DNA from: Nocardioides marmorisolisilvae
GTDB lineage: Bacteria > Actinomycetota > Actinomycetes > Propionibacteriales > Nocardioidaceae
DNA length: 64,000 bases
Direction: 5' to 3'
Assembly: GCF_031656915.1 (NCBI RefSeq)
Contig: NZ_CP134227.1
Location: 2,976,001 to 3,040,000, forward strand
The notes under the pieces are model-generated. The model was not told where the DNA came from. It saw only the letters and a list, made by a program, of their open reading frames with translations, and did not search any database. The position numbers were made by a program, and so were the translations under genes. Shown here piece after piece: positions 1 through 8,367 of this stretch. Each line of letters opens with the position of its first letter. Position 1 is the stretch's first letter.

Positions 1-2
1 AC

Positions 3-428
3 GACGGCAGCTTCGGTGACACCGGTGGGACGATGAGCGTCCCGTTGCACAAGCACGGCACCGCGAGCGGGTCGGTGACCTGTCCGGGAGCACCACTCGA
101 CAACCAGAGCTGCGACCGGGTCCTCGACGACGAGGGGTCCTACTACCTCGACATCGAACACGTCCCCGGCGCAGCCACCGCCAAGCTGAAGTTCCATGCG
201 CTGTCGCAGCCCTACAACGACTGCTCCAGCACGGCGAAGGACGGTGGCGAGACCACCGGCGTGACCCACCCGACCATCGACACGGACGTTGCCTGGTCCG
301 CGCTCACCGGGACGGCGCCGTTCACGGTGCATGTCAACGGCACCTTCGACGACCCCGACCACAAGGTGACCCGCGACTACACCGTCACGCTGCAGCGGGT
401 GGACGAGAACGGTGTACCGCTCGCCTGA
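3..428 (+). CDS. C-terminal part of an unknown protein, probably extracellular (5' truncated)
   Basis: The frame is open from the window edge to the stop at 426-428, so the true start lies upstream. An internal ATG at 33 is possible, but the residues before it (DGSFGDTGGT) read as ordinary protein. The visible 141 or so residues are rich in Thr, Asp, Gly and Val. They contain three cysteines and end in an alternating pattern (FTVHVNGTF, DYTVTLQRV) typical of a beta-sandwich in a secreted protein. No family is recognised. Confidence 0.6.
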   Translation, partial: DGSFGDTGGTMSVPLHKHGTASGSVTCPGAPLDNQSCDRVLDDEGSYYLDIEHVPGAATAKLKFHALSQPYNDCSSTAKDGGETTGVTHPTIDTDVAWSALTGTAPFTVHVNGTFDDPDHKVTRDYTVTLQRVDENGVPLA

Positions 429-456
429 CTCTCCGTGCAGGCCCGCGCAGCAACCG

Positions 457-473
457 TGACAGTGGTTCTGTCA
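457..473. promoter_or_regulatory. 17-bp palindromic operator TGACAG-N5-CTGTCA upstream of the racemase
   Basis: The sequence TGACAGTGGTTCTGTCA has perfect 6-bp arms. The same arms and spacing recur at 1692-1708 before the thiolase gene. It overlaps the likely -10 box, so a bound protein would repress. A TetR-type acyl-CoA-responsive regulator is the usual arrangement for beta-oxidation genes, but no regulator gene lies next to it. Confidence 0.65.
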
Positions 474-477
474 TGAT
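472..477 (+). promoter_or_regulatory. -10 box CATGAT for a leaderless transcript of the racemase gene
   Basis: CATGAT lies 7 nt before the ATG at 485, the spacing expected when transcription begins at the start codon itself. It overlaps the right arm of the palindrome at 457-473. The upstream in-frame ATG at 473 falls inside this box and is therefore less likely to be the start. Confidence 0.45.
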
Positions 478-484
478 CGGGCGC

Positions 485-1642
485 ATGAGTCTTCAGCTTG
501 GGCAGGGCACCGGACCGCTCCGCGGCATCAGGGTCGTCGAGCTGGCCGGGATCGGTCCCGGTCCGCACGCCTGCATGATCCTCGCCGACCTCGGCGCGGA
601 CGTGATCCGGATCGACCGGCCCACCGGCGCGAGCATCGGCGGTGGCACCAGCGACATCCTCAACCGGGGGCGCCCGAGCGTCGCCCTGGATCTCAAGGAC
701 CCGCGCGCCATCGAGACCGTGCTGCGGCTGGTCGAGGACGCCGACGTCCTCGTCGAGGGGATGCGGCCCGGGGTCACCGAGCGGCTGGGCCTCGGCCCCG
801 AGGACTGCCGCGCCCGGAACCCGCGGTTGGTCTACGGCCGGATGACGGGGTGGGGACAGAGCGGCCCGTGGTCGCAGATGGCCGGCCACGACATGAACTA
901 CATCTCGATCGCCGGCGCGCTGCACGGGCTCGGCCAGGACAAGGCTCGCCCGCATTTCCCGATGAACCTGGTCGGCGACTTCGGAGGCGGCTCGACGTAC
1001 CTGGTGATCGGGTTGCTAGCCGCGCTGCTCGAGGCGCGGGTGTCCGGGACCGGGCAGGTCGTCGACGCCGCGATCGTCGACGGAACCGCGCACCTCAACG
1101 CGATGGGGGCGGCGTTCCTGTCCAGCGGGCTCCAGGGGGAGGGCCGGGTGTCCGGCCTGCTCGACGGCGGGACGCCGTACTACGACCTCTACGAGACTGC
1201 GGACGGCGAGCACGTGTCGGTCGGTGCCCTCGAGCCGCAGTTCTACGCCGAGCTGCTGGACCGGCTCGGCATCGCCGACGAGGCGCCGGACCGCTATGAC
1301 CCGGCCAACTTCCCGGCGCTGAGGAAGTTGCTCACCGACACCTTCCGGCAGCGGACACGCGCCGAGTGGGCCGCGGTCTTCGACGGATCCGACGCCTGCG
1401 TCGCCCCCGTGCTGCCGCTCAGGGAAGCGTTCGACCATCCGCACAACGTCGCCCGCGAGGTATTCGTCGAGCGCGACGGCCTGACCCAGCCGGCCCCGGC
1501 GCCGCGCTTCTCCCGTACGGCAGCCACGCTGAGCACCGGCCCCGCCGTCGCCGGCCAGCACACCCGGGACGCCCTGACGGCATGGGGTGTGGACGACGTG
1601 GACACCCTGATCGCGGAGGGCGTGGCCGTCCAGGCGACGTAG
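485..1642 (+). CDS. mcr: alpha-methylacyl-CoA racemase (CaiB/BaiF CoA-transferase family)
   Basis: A 385-residue CoA-transferase family III protein. It epimerises 2R/2S-methyl branched acyl-CoAs so that they can enter beta-oxidation. The catalytic residues of the Mycobacterium tuberculosis racemase MCR (His126, Asp156, Glu241) are all present here as His135 (AGHDMNY), Asp165 (LVGDFGG) and Glu250 (GALEPQ), each offset by exactly nine residues. This separates it from the other CaiB-like transferases. The start at 485 is chosen over the in-frame ATG at 473 because of the -10 box. It stands as a single gene 131 bp before fadA-fadB. All three share the operator motif, which supports a joint role in branched-chain fatty acid or sterol side-chain degradation. 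Confidence 0.85.
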   Translation: MSLQLGQGTGPLRGIRVVELAGIGPGPHACMILADLGADVIRIDRPTGASIGGGTSDILNRGRPSVALDLKDPRAIETVLRLVEDADVLVEGMRPGVTERLGLGPEDCRARNPRLVYGRMTGWGQSGPWSQMAGHDMNYISIAGALHGLGQDKARPHFPMNLVGDFGGGSTYLVIGLLAALLEARVSGTGQVVDAAIVDGTAHLNAMGAAFLSSGLQGEGRVSGLLDGGTPYYDLYETADGEHVSVGALEPQFYAELLDRLGIADEAPDRYDPANFPALRKLLTDTFRQRTRAEWAAVFDGSDACVAPVLPLREAFDHPHNVAREVFVERDGLTQPAPAPRFSRTAATLSTGPAVAGQHTRDALTAWGVDDVDTLIAEGVAVQAT

Positions 1643-1691
1643 CCGATCGGCGATCGGGTGACCCAGCCCACACCGCGGACACCATTGACCC

Positions 1692-1708
1692 TGACAGTTC
1701 TACTGTCA
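1692..1708. promoter_or_regulatory. 17-bp palindromic operator TGACAG-N5-CTGTCA upstream of the thiolase-fadB operon
   Basis: TGACAGTTCTACTGTCA has the same 6-bp arms and 5-bp spacer as the site at 457-473. It contains TACTGT (1701-1706), a plausible -10 box, so it is placed to block initiation. The message would then have a leader of about 60 nt with a GAGGAAG element before the ATG at 1774. Confidence 0.65.
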
Positions 1709-1773
1709 CAATGGCAGTGCATGCGTCGGCATGCCCCGGACCACCGCTGTACCGAGGAAGTTGGGATCGAAAG

Positions 1774-2988
1774 ATGAGCCAAGAAGCGTTCGTGTACGAC
1801 GCGATTCGTACCCCCCGCGGCAAGGGGAAGAAGAACGGCAGCCTCCACGAGGTCAAGCCGGTCGACCTGGTGATCGGCCTGCTCGACGAGATCAAGGAGC
1901 GCAACCCCTCGCTCGACGTGAATCGCGTCGACGATGTCGTGCTCGGTGTGGTCTCGCCGATCGGTGACCAGGGCGGCGACATCGCCAAGACCGCCGCACT
2001 CGCTGCCGGCTACCCCGAGACGGTGGCCGGCGTCCAGCTGAACCGCTTCTGCGCCTCCGGCCTCGAGGCCGTCAACCAGGCCGCGTCGCGGGTGCGAGGG
2101 GGCTTCGAGGACCTGATCCTCGCGGGCGGCGTGGAGTCGATGAGCCGGGTGGCGATGGGGTCCGACGGCGGCTCCTGGGCCTCCGACCCGGCCACCGCAT
2201 TCGCCGCTTCCTTCGTCCCGCAGGGCATCGGCGCCGACCTGATCGCCACCCTGGAGGGCTGGAGCCGTGAGGACGTCGACACCTTCGCGGTCGAGTCCAA
2301 CCACCGCGCCGCCAAGGCGTGGGCCGACGGTCGCTTCGCCCGCTCGGTCATCCCGGTCAAGGACCGCAACGGCGTGACCGTGTTGGACCACGACGAGTTC
2401 ATCAAGCCCGAGTCCACGGTCGAGGGAATGGCCCGGCTCAAGCCGAGCTTCGCGGGCATCGGCGCCCAAGCAGGATTCGACGATGTGGCGCTGGAGAAGT
2501 ACCACTGGGTCGAGCGGATCGACCACGTCCACCACGCCGGCAACAGCTCCGGCATCGTCGACGGTGCCTCCCTGGTCGCGATCGGCAACGAGCAGGTGGG
2601 CACGGACCTCGGCCTGACCCCCCGCGCCCGGATCGTCTCGGCGGCCGTCTCCGGCTCCGACCCGACCATCATGCTCACCGGCCCGGCGCCCGCCGCTCGC
2701 AAGGCGCTCGCCCGGGCAGGCCTCAAGGTCGACGACATCGACCTGTTCGAGATCAACGAGGCGTTCGCCGCCGTCGCGATGCGGTTCATGCGCGACATGG
2801 GCATCGACGACTCCATCACGAACGTCAACGGCGGATCGATCGCGATGGGCCACCCGTTGGGCGCCACCGGCGCGATGATCCTCGGCACCCTGGTCGACGA
2901 GCTCGAGCGCCGCGACCTCAAGCGCGGCCTGGCCACCTTGTGCGTCGGTGGCGGCATGGGCATCGCGACCATCGTCGAGCGCGTCTGA
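1774..2988 (+). CDS. fadA: acetyl-CoA acyltransferase (thiolase, FadA)
   Basis: A 404-residue thiolase that cleaves 3-ketoacyl-CoA to acetyl-CoA and a shortened acyl-CoA. The nucleophilic cysteine is Cys93 in NRFCASG. The catalytic histidine is His360 in [10 protein letters not shown], and the second cysteine is Cys390 in TLCVGGGMG, all in the usual places. NEAFAAVAM is also present. The frame is open further upstream, but [14 protein letters not shown] is the normal thiolase N-terminus and follows a purine-rich leader. fadB starts 40 bp downstream, so the two form the standard trifunctional beta-oxidation operon. The upstream palindrome suggests derepression by fatty acyl-CoA. Confidence 0.92.
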   Translation: MSQEAFVYDAIRTPRGKGKKNGSLHEVKPVDLVIGLLDEIKERNPSLDVNRVDDVVLGVVSPIGDQGGDIAKTAALAAGYPETVAGVQLNRFCASGLEAVNQAASRVRGGFEDLILAGGVESMSRVAMGSDGGSWASDPATAFAASFVPQGIGADLIATLEGWSREDVDTFAVESNHRAAKAWADGRFARSVIPVKDRNGVTVLDHDEFIKPESTVEGMARLKPSFAGIGAQAGFDDVALEKYHWVERIDHVHHAGNSSGIVDGASLVAIGNEQVGTDLGLTPRARIVSAAVSGSDPTIMLTGPAPAARKALARAGLKVDDIDLFEINEAFAAVAMRFMRDMGIDDSITNVNGGSIAMGHPLGATGAMILGTLVDELERRDLKRGLATLCVGGGMGIATIVERV

Positions 2989-3028
2989 CGCGGCCCGACA
3001 GACACGAAGACGAGAGGCAAGAGCACAG

Positions 3029-5272
3029 ATGACCGAGACCGCAACGCCCCAGGGCACTACGAGCGCGGACAGCACCGCCGTCCGCTACGACCGCGGTGAG
3101 GACGGGATCGTCGTACTCACCCTGGACGACCCCACCGCCGGCGCCAACACCATGAACGACCTCTACAAGGACTCCATGCACGCCGCGGTCGACCGGCTGT
3201 ACGCCGAGGCCGACAGCGTCACGGGCGTGGTGATCACCAGCGCGAAGAAGACCTTCTTCGCCGGCGGAAACCTGAAGAACATGCTCAAGGCCGGGCCGGA
3301 GGACGCCCAGTCCGTCTTCGAGATGGCCGAGGGCATCAAGGCGGACCTGCGCCGCCTCGAGACGTTCGAGAAGCCGGTCGTCGCGGCGATCAACGGCGCC
3401 GCGCTCGGCGGCGGCCTGGAGATCTGCCTGGCCTGCAACCACCGCATCGTGGTCGACGACCCCAAGGTCGACCTCGGCCTGCCCGAGGTCACCCTCGGCC
3501 TGCTGCCCGGTGGCGGTGGCGTCACCCGCGTGGTCCGGATGCTCGGCATCCAAAGCGGGCTGATGGACGTGTTGCTCACCGGGACCCGCTTCAAGCCTGC
3601 TGCCGCGAAGGAGAAGGGCCTGGTCGACGAGCTGGTGGCTACCCGCGAGGAGCTGGTGCCGGCCGCGAAGGACTGGATCGAGGCCCACAAGGACGACGCC
3701 GACGCCGCGAAGAACCCGTGGGACCGGGAGAAGTACAAGATGCCCGGCGGCTCGCCGTCCAGCCCGGCGCTGGCCGGCTTCCTCCCTGCCTTCCCGTCGA
3801 TGCTGCGCCAGCAGACCAAGGGCGCGCTGTATCCGGCTCCGCGCGCGATCCTTGCGACCGCGATCGAGGGTGCCCAGGTCGACTTCGACACCGCCAGCCG
3901 GATCGAGTCGCGCTATCTCGCCGGGCTGATCACCGGGTCGAACTCCAAGAACATGATCCAGGCGTTCTTCTTCGACCTGTCCGCGATCAACAGCGGTGCC
4001 CGGCGTCCCAAGGACGTCGAGAAGTTCACCGCCACCAAGGTGGGCGTCCTCGGCGCAGGCATGATGGGCGCCGGCATCGCCTACTCGTGCGCCCGTGCGG
4101 GCATGGAGGTCGTGCTCAAGGACGTCCAGCAGGAGGCCGCCGAGAAGGGCAAGGCCTACTCCGAGAAGATCCTCGCCAAGGCCGTCGAGCGCGGGAAGAT
4201 GGACGAGCAGAAGTCGGCCGAGATCCTGGACCGGATCACCCCGACCACCGAGCCGAACGACCTCAAGGGCTGCGACCTGGTGATCGAGGCGGTCTTCGAG
4301 GACCCCAGCCTCAAGCACAAGGTCTTCGCTGAGATCCAGGACGTCGTGAACGCCGACGCCCTGCTGTGCTCGAACACCTCGACCCTGCCGATCACCGGCT
4401 TGGCCGAGGGCGTCAGCCGGCCCGAGGACTTCATCGGGCTGCACTTCTTCAGCCCGGTCGACAAGATGCCGCTCGTCGAGATCATCCGGGGCGAGAAGAC
4501 CTCCGACAAGGCCGTCGCGCACGCCGTCGACGTGGTGCTCGCGATGCGCAAGACCCCGATCGTGGTCAACGACAGCCGTGGGTTCTACACCTCGCGGGTG
4601 ATCGGCACGATGGTCAACGAGGGGCTGGCGATGCTCGGCGAGGGCGTGCACCCGATGTCGGTGGAGCGCGCGGCCACCCAGGCCGGCTACCCGGTCGGCA
4701 CGCTGCAGCTCTCCGACGAGCTGAACATGGAGCTAATGGCCAAGATCGCGAAGGCCACCCGCGAGGCCGAGGGCGACGCCTACGTCGAGCACCCGGGCAC
4801 CAACGTCGTCGACACGATGATCGAGGCGGGCCGTCCGGGCCGCCTGCGTGGTGCCGGCTTCTACGAGTACGACGAGAACGGCAAGCGTCAGGGCCTCTGG
4901 AAGGGACTGGCCGAGCTGTTCCCGTCGAACCCGGAGCCCGCCGACATCGAGGACCTCAAGGACCGCTACCTGGTCGTCGAGGCGCTCGAGACCGCGAAGT
5001 GCTTCGAGGAAGGCGTCATCGAGTCCGCAGCCGAGGCCAACATCGGCTCGATCATGGGCATCGGCTACCCGGCACTCACCGGCGGCACCGTGCAGTACAT
5101 GCAGAACTTCGACCCGTCGACAGGCTCAGGGCAGGCAGCCCGGATCACGGAGCGTGGCCTGAAGGGCTTCGTTGCCCGCGCCCAGCAGCTCGCCGAGAAG
5201 TACGGCGACCGCTTCACCCCGACTCCCCGCCTGGTGGAGATGGCGGAGAAGGGCGAGTCCTTCCCCGCCTGA
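3029..5272 (+). CDS. fadB: fatty acid oxidation multifunctional protein (enoyl-CoA hydratase / 3-hydroxyacyl-CoA dehydrogenase)
   Basis: A 747-residue fusion. The N-terminal crotonase domain (about residues 10-200) has the oxyanion-hole segment ALGGGLEICLACN. The NAD-binding 3-hydroxyacyl-CoA dehydrogenase domain starts near residue 337 (VGVLGAGMMGAGIA) and carries the catalytic histidine near residue 472 in LHFFSPV. A C-terminal dehydrogenase domain completes it. It hydrates enoyl-CoA and oxidises the 3-hydroxyacyl-CoA before FadA cleaves it. The start MTETATPQ is chosen because the longer upstream frame overlaps fadA without homology. The 3' end is followed by a large dispersed inverted repeat. 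Confidence 0.93.
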   Translation: MTETATPQGTTSADSTAVRYDRGEDGIVVLTLDDPTAGANTMNDLYKDSMHAAVDRLYAEADSVTGVVITSAKKTFFAGGNLKNMLKAGPEDAQSVFEMAEGIKADLRRLETFEKPVVAAINGAALGGGLEICLACNHRIVVDDPKVDLGLPEVTLGLLPGGGGVTRVVRMLGIQSGLMDVLLTGTRFKPAAAKEKGLVDELVATREELVPAAKDWIEAHKDDADAAKNPWDREKYKMPGGSPSSPALAGFLPAFPSMLRQQTKGALYPAPRAILATAIEGAQVDFDTASRIESRYLAGLITGSNSKNMIQAFFFDLSAINSGARRPKDVEKFTATKVGVLGAGMMGAGIAYSCARAGMEVVLKDVQQEAAEKGKAYSEKILAKAVERGKMDEQKSAEILDRITPTTEPNDLKGCDLVIEAVFEDPSLKHKVFAEIQDVVNADALLCSNTSTLPITGLAEGVSRPEDFIGLHFFSPVDKMPLVEIIRGEKTSDKAVAHAVDVVLAMRKTPIVVNDSRGFYTSRVIGTMVNEGLAMLGEGVHPMSVERAATQAGYPVGTLQLSDELNMELMAKIAKATREAEGDAYVEHPGTNVVDTMIEAGRPGRLRGAGFYEYDENGKRQGLWKGLAELFPSNPEPADIEDLKDRYLVVEALETAKCFEEGVIESAAEANIGSIMGIGYPALTGGTVQYMQNFDPSTGSGQAARITERGLKGFVARAQQLAEKYGDRFTPTPRLVEMAEKGESFPA

Positions 5273-5300
5273 GGGACCCGGCTGCCCTCGTCGTACCCGA

Positions 5301-5349
5301 TCGAGGCGGCGCAACGTTGCAGAGTCTTTGCAAGGTTGCGCCGCCTCGA
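5301..5349. repeat. Inverted repeat with 15-bp perfect arms, member of a dispersed CGAGGCGGCGCAA family
   Basis: The arms TCGAGGCGGCGCAAC (5301-5315) and GTTGCGCCGCCTCGA (5335-5349) are perfect complements. The loop can form a second stem (TTGCA with TGCAA). A further half-copy, GCGCCGCCTCG, lies at 5370-5380. The core CGAGGCGGCGCAA-NN-TTGCA recurs at 21075 inside a coding region. There is no T-tract, so this looks like a REP-type element that may also stop or stabilise the fadB transcript. Confidence 0.7.
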
Positions 5350-5403
5350 GGCGATTTCACTGAAAATCCGCGCCGCCTCGGCATCGTTGGGACACTCGGG
5401 TGC

Positions 5404-6138
5404 ATGGGAGTGGGGGCGCCGGAGGGTGGCGCAGGATCGGGGCGTGTCGACGTGCGCGGATTGTGCGTGCACTTCGGCGAGGTCGAGGCCGTCCATGAGC
5501 TGGACCTCACGGTCGGGCCGGGCCGGGCGACGGCGCTGCTCGGACGCAACGGAGCCGGGAAGTCGACCACGATGCGCGTGCTGGCCGGGGTGGTGCCACC
5601 GAGCGCCGGGACGGCCAGGGTTGCCGGGTTCGATGTCGGCGAGAACCTGTGGGAGGTCAAACGACGGGTCGGCTACTGCCCCGACGTGGGCGGGCTGGTG
5701 CCGCGCGCCACTCCCTGGGAGCACCTCCAGCTCGCGGCCGCGCTCCGGCGTCTGGACGACTGGGAGGACGGCGCGCGGCTGCTGCTCGAGCGCTTCGACC
5801 TGACCGACGCGGCCCACCGGGTCACGGCCGGCTTCAGCCACGGCATGGGACGCCGCCTCTCGGTGCTGCTCGCCTCCTTCCACCGCCCCGACGTGCTGCT
5901 GCTCGACGAGCCCTTCGACGGCGTGGACCCGCTGGGCGTCGAGGCCACCCAGGAGGTCATCGCGGACGCGTGCGCGCGCGGCGCCGCCGTACTCGTCTCG
6001 ACCCATCTGCGCGAGCTCGCGATGGGCGTGTGCGAGCAGGCTCTGGTGCTTCGCGGCGGAGCGAGCGTGGCCGCGCTGCCCGCCGCCAGCCTGCTCGGGG
6101 AGGGTGGCGCCGGTGCCTACCGCGCCCTCCTCGGCTGA
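5404..6138 (+). CDS. ABC transporter ATP-binding protein (ABC-2 type)
   Basis: A 244-residue nucleotide-binding subunit. Walker A is GRNGAGKST near residue 47. Walker B is VLLLDEPFDG near residue 163, followed by the switch histidine in LVSTHLRE. The signature motif is FSHGMGRRLS rather than LSGGQ, as is common in ABC-2 exporters with a GMxxRL signature. The open frame extends far upstream inside fadB without homology, so the start at MGVGAPEG is used; a later GTG is possible. Its end overlaps the next gene by 35 bp, and the two must form one transporter. The substrate cannot be told. Confidence 0.85.
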   Translation: MGVGAPEGGAGSGRVDVRGLCVHFGEVEAVHELDLTVGPGRATALLGRNGAGKSTTMRVLAGVVPPSAGTARVAGFDVGENLWEVKRRVGYCPDVGGLVPRATPWEHLQLAAALRRLDDWEDGARLLLERFDLTDAAHRVTAGFSHGMGRRLSVLLASFHRPDVLLLDEPFDGVDPLGVEATQEVIADACARGAAVLVSTHLRELAMGVCEQALVLRGGASVAALPAASLLGEGGAGAYRALLG

Positions 6139-7648
6139 GCTCCGTACGGCCGTCCCGGACCTGGCGGTGCTGCTGCGCTTCCGGTCGGCCACGCTGAGCT
6201 CGTCCGGTCGGCGTCGGCTGCTGGCGGCCCTCGCCGTCGTCGGCCTGCTCACGGTCGGGCTGGTCGCGGGCGCGGCCTGGCTGCCCGGGACCGGCGACCG
6301 TCCTCATGCCGGCGCGTTGATGGCGCTGCTGCCGTCGGCGATGGTCGGCTTCCTGCTGCTCACCGTGGTCTCCGCGGTGGCCTCGGGCGGGGGCCGCGAG
6401 GTGGTGCCGCGGGACCAGGCCGTGGCCTTCCCCGTGTCGGCCACCACGGAGCATCTCGGTGCGCTGCTGATGGCGCCGCTGAACATCGCGTGGCTGCTGC
6501 AGTCATGGGCCCTGCTGGGCACAGCGGCGTACGCGGTCGGCCCCCACCGGCTCTGGTCCGTCGAGATCCCGATGATCGTGTGGATCCTGGTCGCGACGAC
6601 GGCCGCCCAGCTGCTCGGCTGGCTGATCGAGGGCCTCCGCCGGGGTCGGCACGGGCTCCTGGCGTTCCGGCTGCTGCTGGCCATGGCCGGCGTCGGCGCG
6701 GTCGGTCTGGTGGTGTCCGGCCAGCTGGCGCCATTCCTGGACCGCGGGCCCACGCAACGACTGGTCTTCGTGGTCACCGCTGGGCCCGACGGGCAGTGGC
6801 GGCTCTGGCTGAGCAACGTCGCCGCCCTGGTCGCGGCCGGCGTCGTCGTGTTGTATGCCGGGGCGGCGGCCGCAGGCTGGGCACTCGGCCGGCAGGAGCG
6901 CGAGGAGCTGCGTCTGGAGTCCGGCCGTCGACGGCCCCGGCCGATGCCTCGATCCGCCTTCGCGGCGATGGTGCGCGTGGACCGGGCCTCGGTCTGGCGG
7001 TCGGTTCCGCTGCGTCGCGGGATCGCCGTACTGGCCCTGATGCCGGGGGCGGTGGCGCTGGCCGGTGCGCTGCCCTGGGAGAGCCTCGCGGTGCTGCCGG
7101 GACTGGTGGTCTCCGGTGGCGCGCTGCTGTTCGGCGTGAACGCGTGGTGCCTGGATGGTCGGGGGGCGCTCTGGCGGGACAGCCTTCCCGGGGACCCGGC
7201 GCTGGCCTACTGGGCGCGGGCCGTGGTGCTGGCTGAAGTGCTGGTCGCGGCGGCGGGCGTCACTGCGCTGCTTGCGATCGTCCGCGCGGGGGCGCCGACG
7301 GCGAGCGAGGCCGCGTCCCTGGGCTGCGTCGTCGTGGTCGTCACCGCCCAGGTGGTGGCGACGTCGATGCGCTGGTCGGTCGCCAGGCCCTTCGCCGCCG
7401 ATCTGCGCAGCGCCCGGGCAACGCCCGCCCCACCGGTGGTCATGGTGGGCTACAGCGCCCGGCTGGCCTGCTGGACCACGTTGACCGGACTCCTCTTCGG
7501 CCTGCTCTCGCGTCAGCCCGACTGGGAGGTCCCGGTGCTGGTCGCGGTCGCGCTGCTCGCCCGCGCCGGACACCGTTTGATCGCCGTCGCCCGGGCCTGG
7601 CGAGAGCCGTCGGTACGGGCGGGCGTGATCATCTCGGTACTCGGATGA
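6104..7648 (+). CDS. ABC-2 type transporter permease (integral membrane protein)
   Basis: A 514-residue protein with roughly ten or more hydrophobic segments, for example the run after RRRLLAALAVVGLLTVG near the N-terminus and pairs throughout. It overlaps the end of the ATPase gene, so translation is probably coupled. It starts with GTG at 6104; a second GTG at 6113 is equally possible. No periplasmic domain or family signature beyond that of an exporter membrane subunit is visible. Its assignment as the permease rests on hydrophobicity and on the overlap with the ATPase. Confidence 0.7.
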   Translation: MAPVPTAPSSAELRTAVPDLAVLLRFRSATLSSSGRRRLLAALAVVGLLTVGLVAGAAWLPGTGDRPHAGALMALLPSAMVGFLLLTVVSAVASGGGREVVPRDQAVAFPVSATTEHLGALLMAPLNIAWLLQSWALLGTAAYAVGPHRLWSVEIPMIVWILVATTAAQLLGWLIEGLRRGRHGLLAFRLLLAMAGVGAVGLVVSGQLAPFLDRGPTQRLVFVVTAGPDGQWRLWLSNVAALVAAGVVVLYAGAAAAGWALGRQEREELRLESGRRRPRPMPRSAFAAMVRVDRASVWRSVPLRRGIAVLALMPGAVALAGALPWESLAVLPGLVVSGGALLFGVNAWCLDGRGALWRDSLPGDPALAYWARAVVLAEVLVAAAGVTALLAIVRAGAPTASEAASLGCVVVVVTAQVVATSMRWSVARPFAADLRSARATPAPPVVMVGYSARLACWTTLTGLLFGLLSRQPDWEVPVLVAVALLARAGHRLIAVARAWREPSVRAGVIISVLG

Positions 7649-7791
7649 CCTTGCGGAAGGAGTCCGCCAGGTGCCAATCTGAATCCGCCGCTGACAGTCG
7701 CCATGGGCGGCTGCGCGTAACTCGGCACACGCACGGTCGTTTGAGCGGATAGGCTGTTGCGTAGTTCTCGGGTAGACGTACAGGAGAAGCG

Positions 7792-8349
7792 ATGAAGAAG
7801 ATCCTCGGTGTGGCCGCGGCCATGATCGCCACCCTGCTCGCCGTCGCGCTCAGCGCACCCGCCGCCCAGGCCTACCCGTCGCCCGTCTTCGACATCAGCG
7901 TGAGCCAGCAGGTGGTGGTCGGAGGCCACACGTTCGTCGGCCACGCCCACGCCAGCGTCCGCTGCCACGACTGGACACTCACCTTCCTCGAGCAGTCGGC
8001 GCACGGCCCCGGCAAGACCTTCAACCACCGCTTCGACACCCCGGTCGTGCAGACGAAGACCACCTACCCGATGCACGCCCGCTGCGTCTACAGCGTCGAT
8101 GCGGGGGCCACTGGCTCCTCTCCCCGGGCGGCCGACCAGACCTGGACCGGCACCGTCCCGATCACGCTGCTGCCGCAGAAGTCCCACGGCCAGGCGGCGC
8201 CCGCGAACAGTGCCGGCGCCGGCGGTGGCCTGCTCCCGAACACCGGTGGACCGAGCTTCTGGATCCTCATCGCTGCGATCGTGTTGATCATCGGAGGTGG
8301 CGGTGCGGTCCTGCGGTCGCGTCGCCGCTCGGCCGGCCCGCCTGCCTGA
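7792..8349 (+). CDS. secreted surface protein with LPNTG sortase sorting signal
   Basis: A 185-residue protein that begins with a clear signal peptide (MKKILGVAAAMIATLLAVAL, cleavage after AQA near residue 27). It ends with a complete cell-wall sorting signal: LPNTG at residues 148-152, a hydrophobic stretch (FWILIAAIVLIIGG) and a basic tail (RSRRRS). A sortase would cleave LPNT/G and link the protein to peptidoglycan. The middle 120 residues are beta-rich with a pair of cysteines and resemble no named family that I recognise. The start follows a good ribosome site (AGGAGAAG). No sortase gene is in the window, so a housekeeping sortase must act in trans. The DUF4012 gene follows closely. Confidence 0.8.
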   Translation: MKKILGVAAAMIATLLAVALSAPAAQAYPSPVFDISVSQQVVVGGHTFVGHAHASVRCHDWTLTFLEQSAHGPGKTFNHRFDTPVVQTKTTYPMHARCVYSVDAGATGSSPRAADQTWTGTVPITLLPQKSHGQAAPANSAGAGGGLLPNTGGPSFWILIAAIVLIIGGGGAVLRSRRRSAGPPA

Positions 8350-8367
8350 TCCGACCGCGGTGATTCG

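Noticed and set aside
5301-5349. Classical Rho-independent terminator
   Set aside because: The stem is strong but no T-run follows, and the same sequence recurs as a dispersed repeat, so it is listed as a repeat with possible terminator use.
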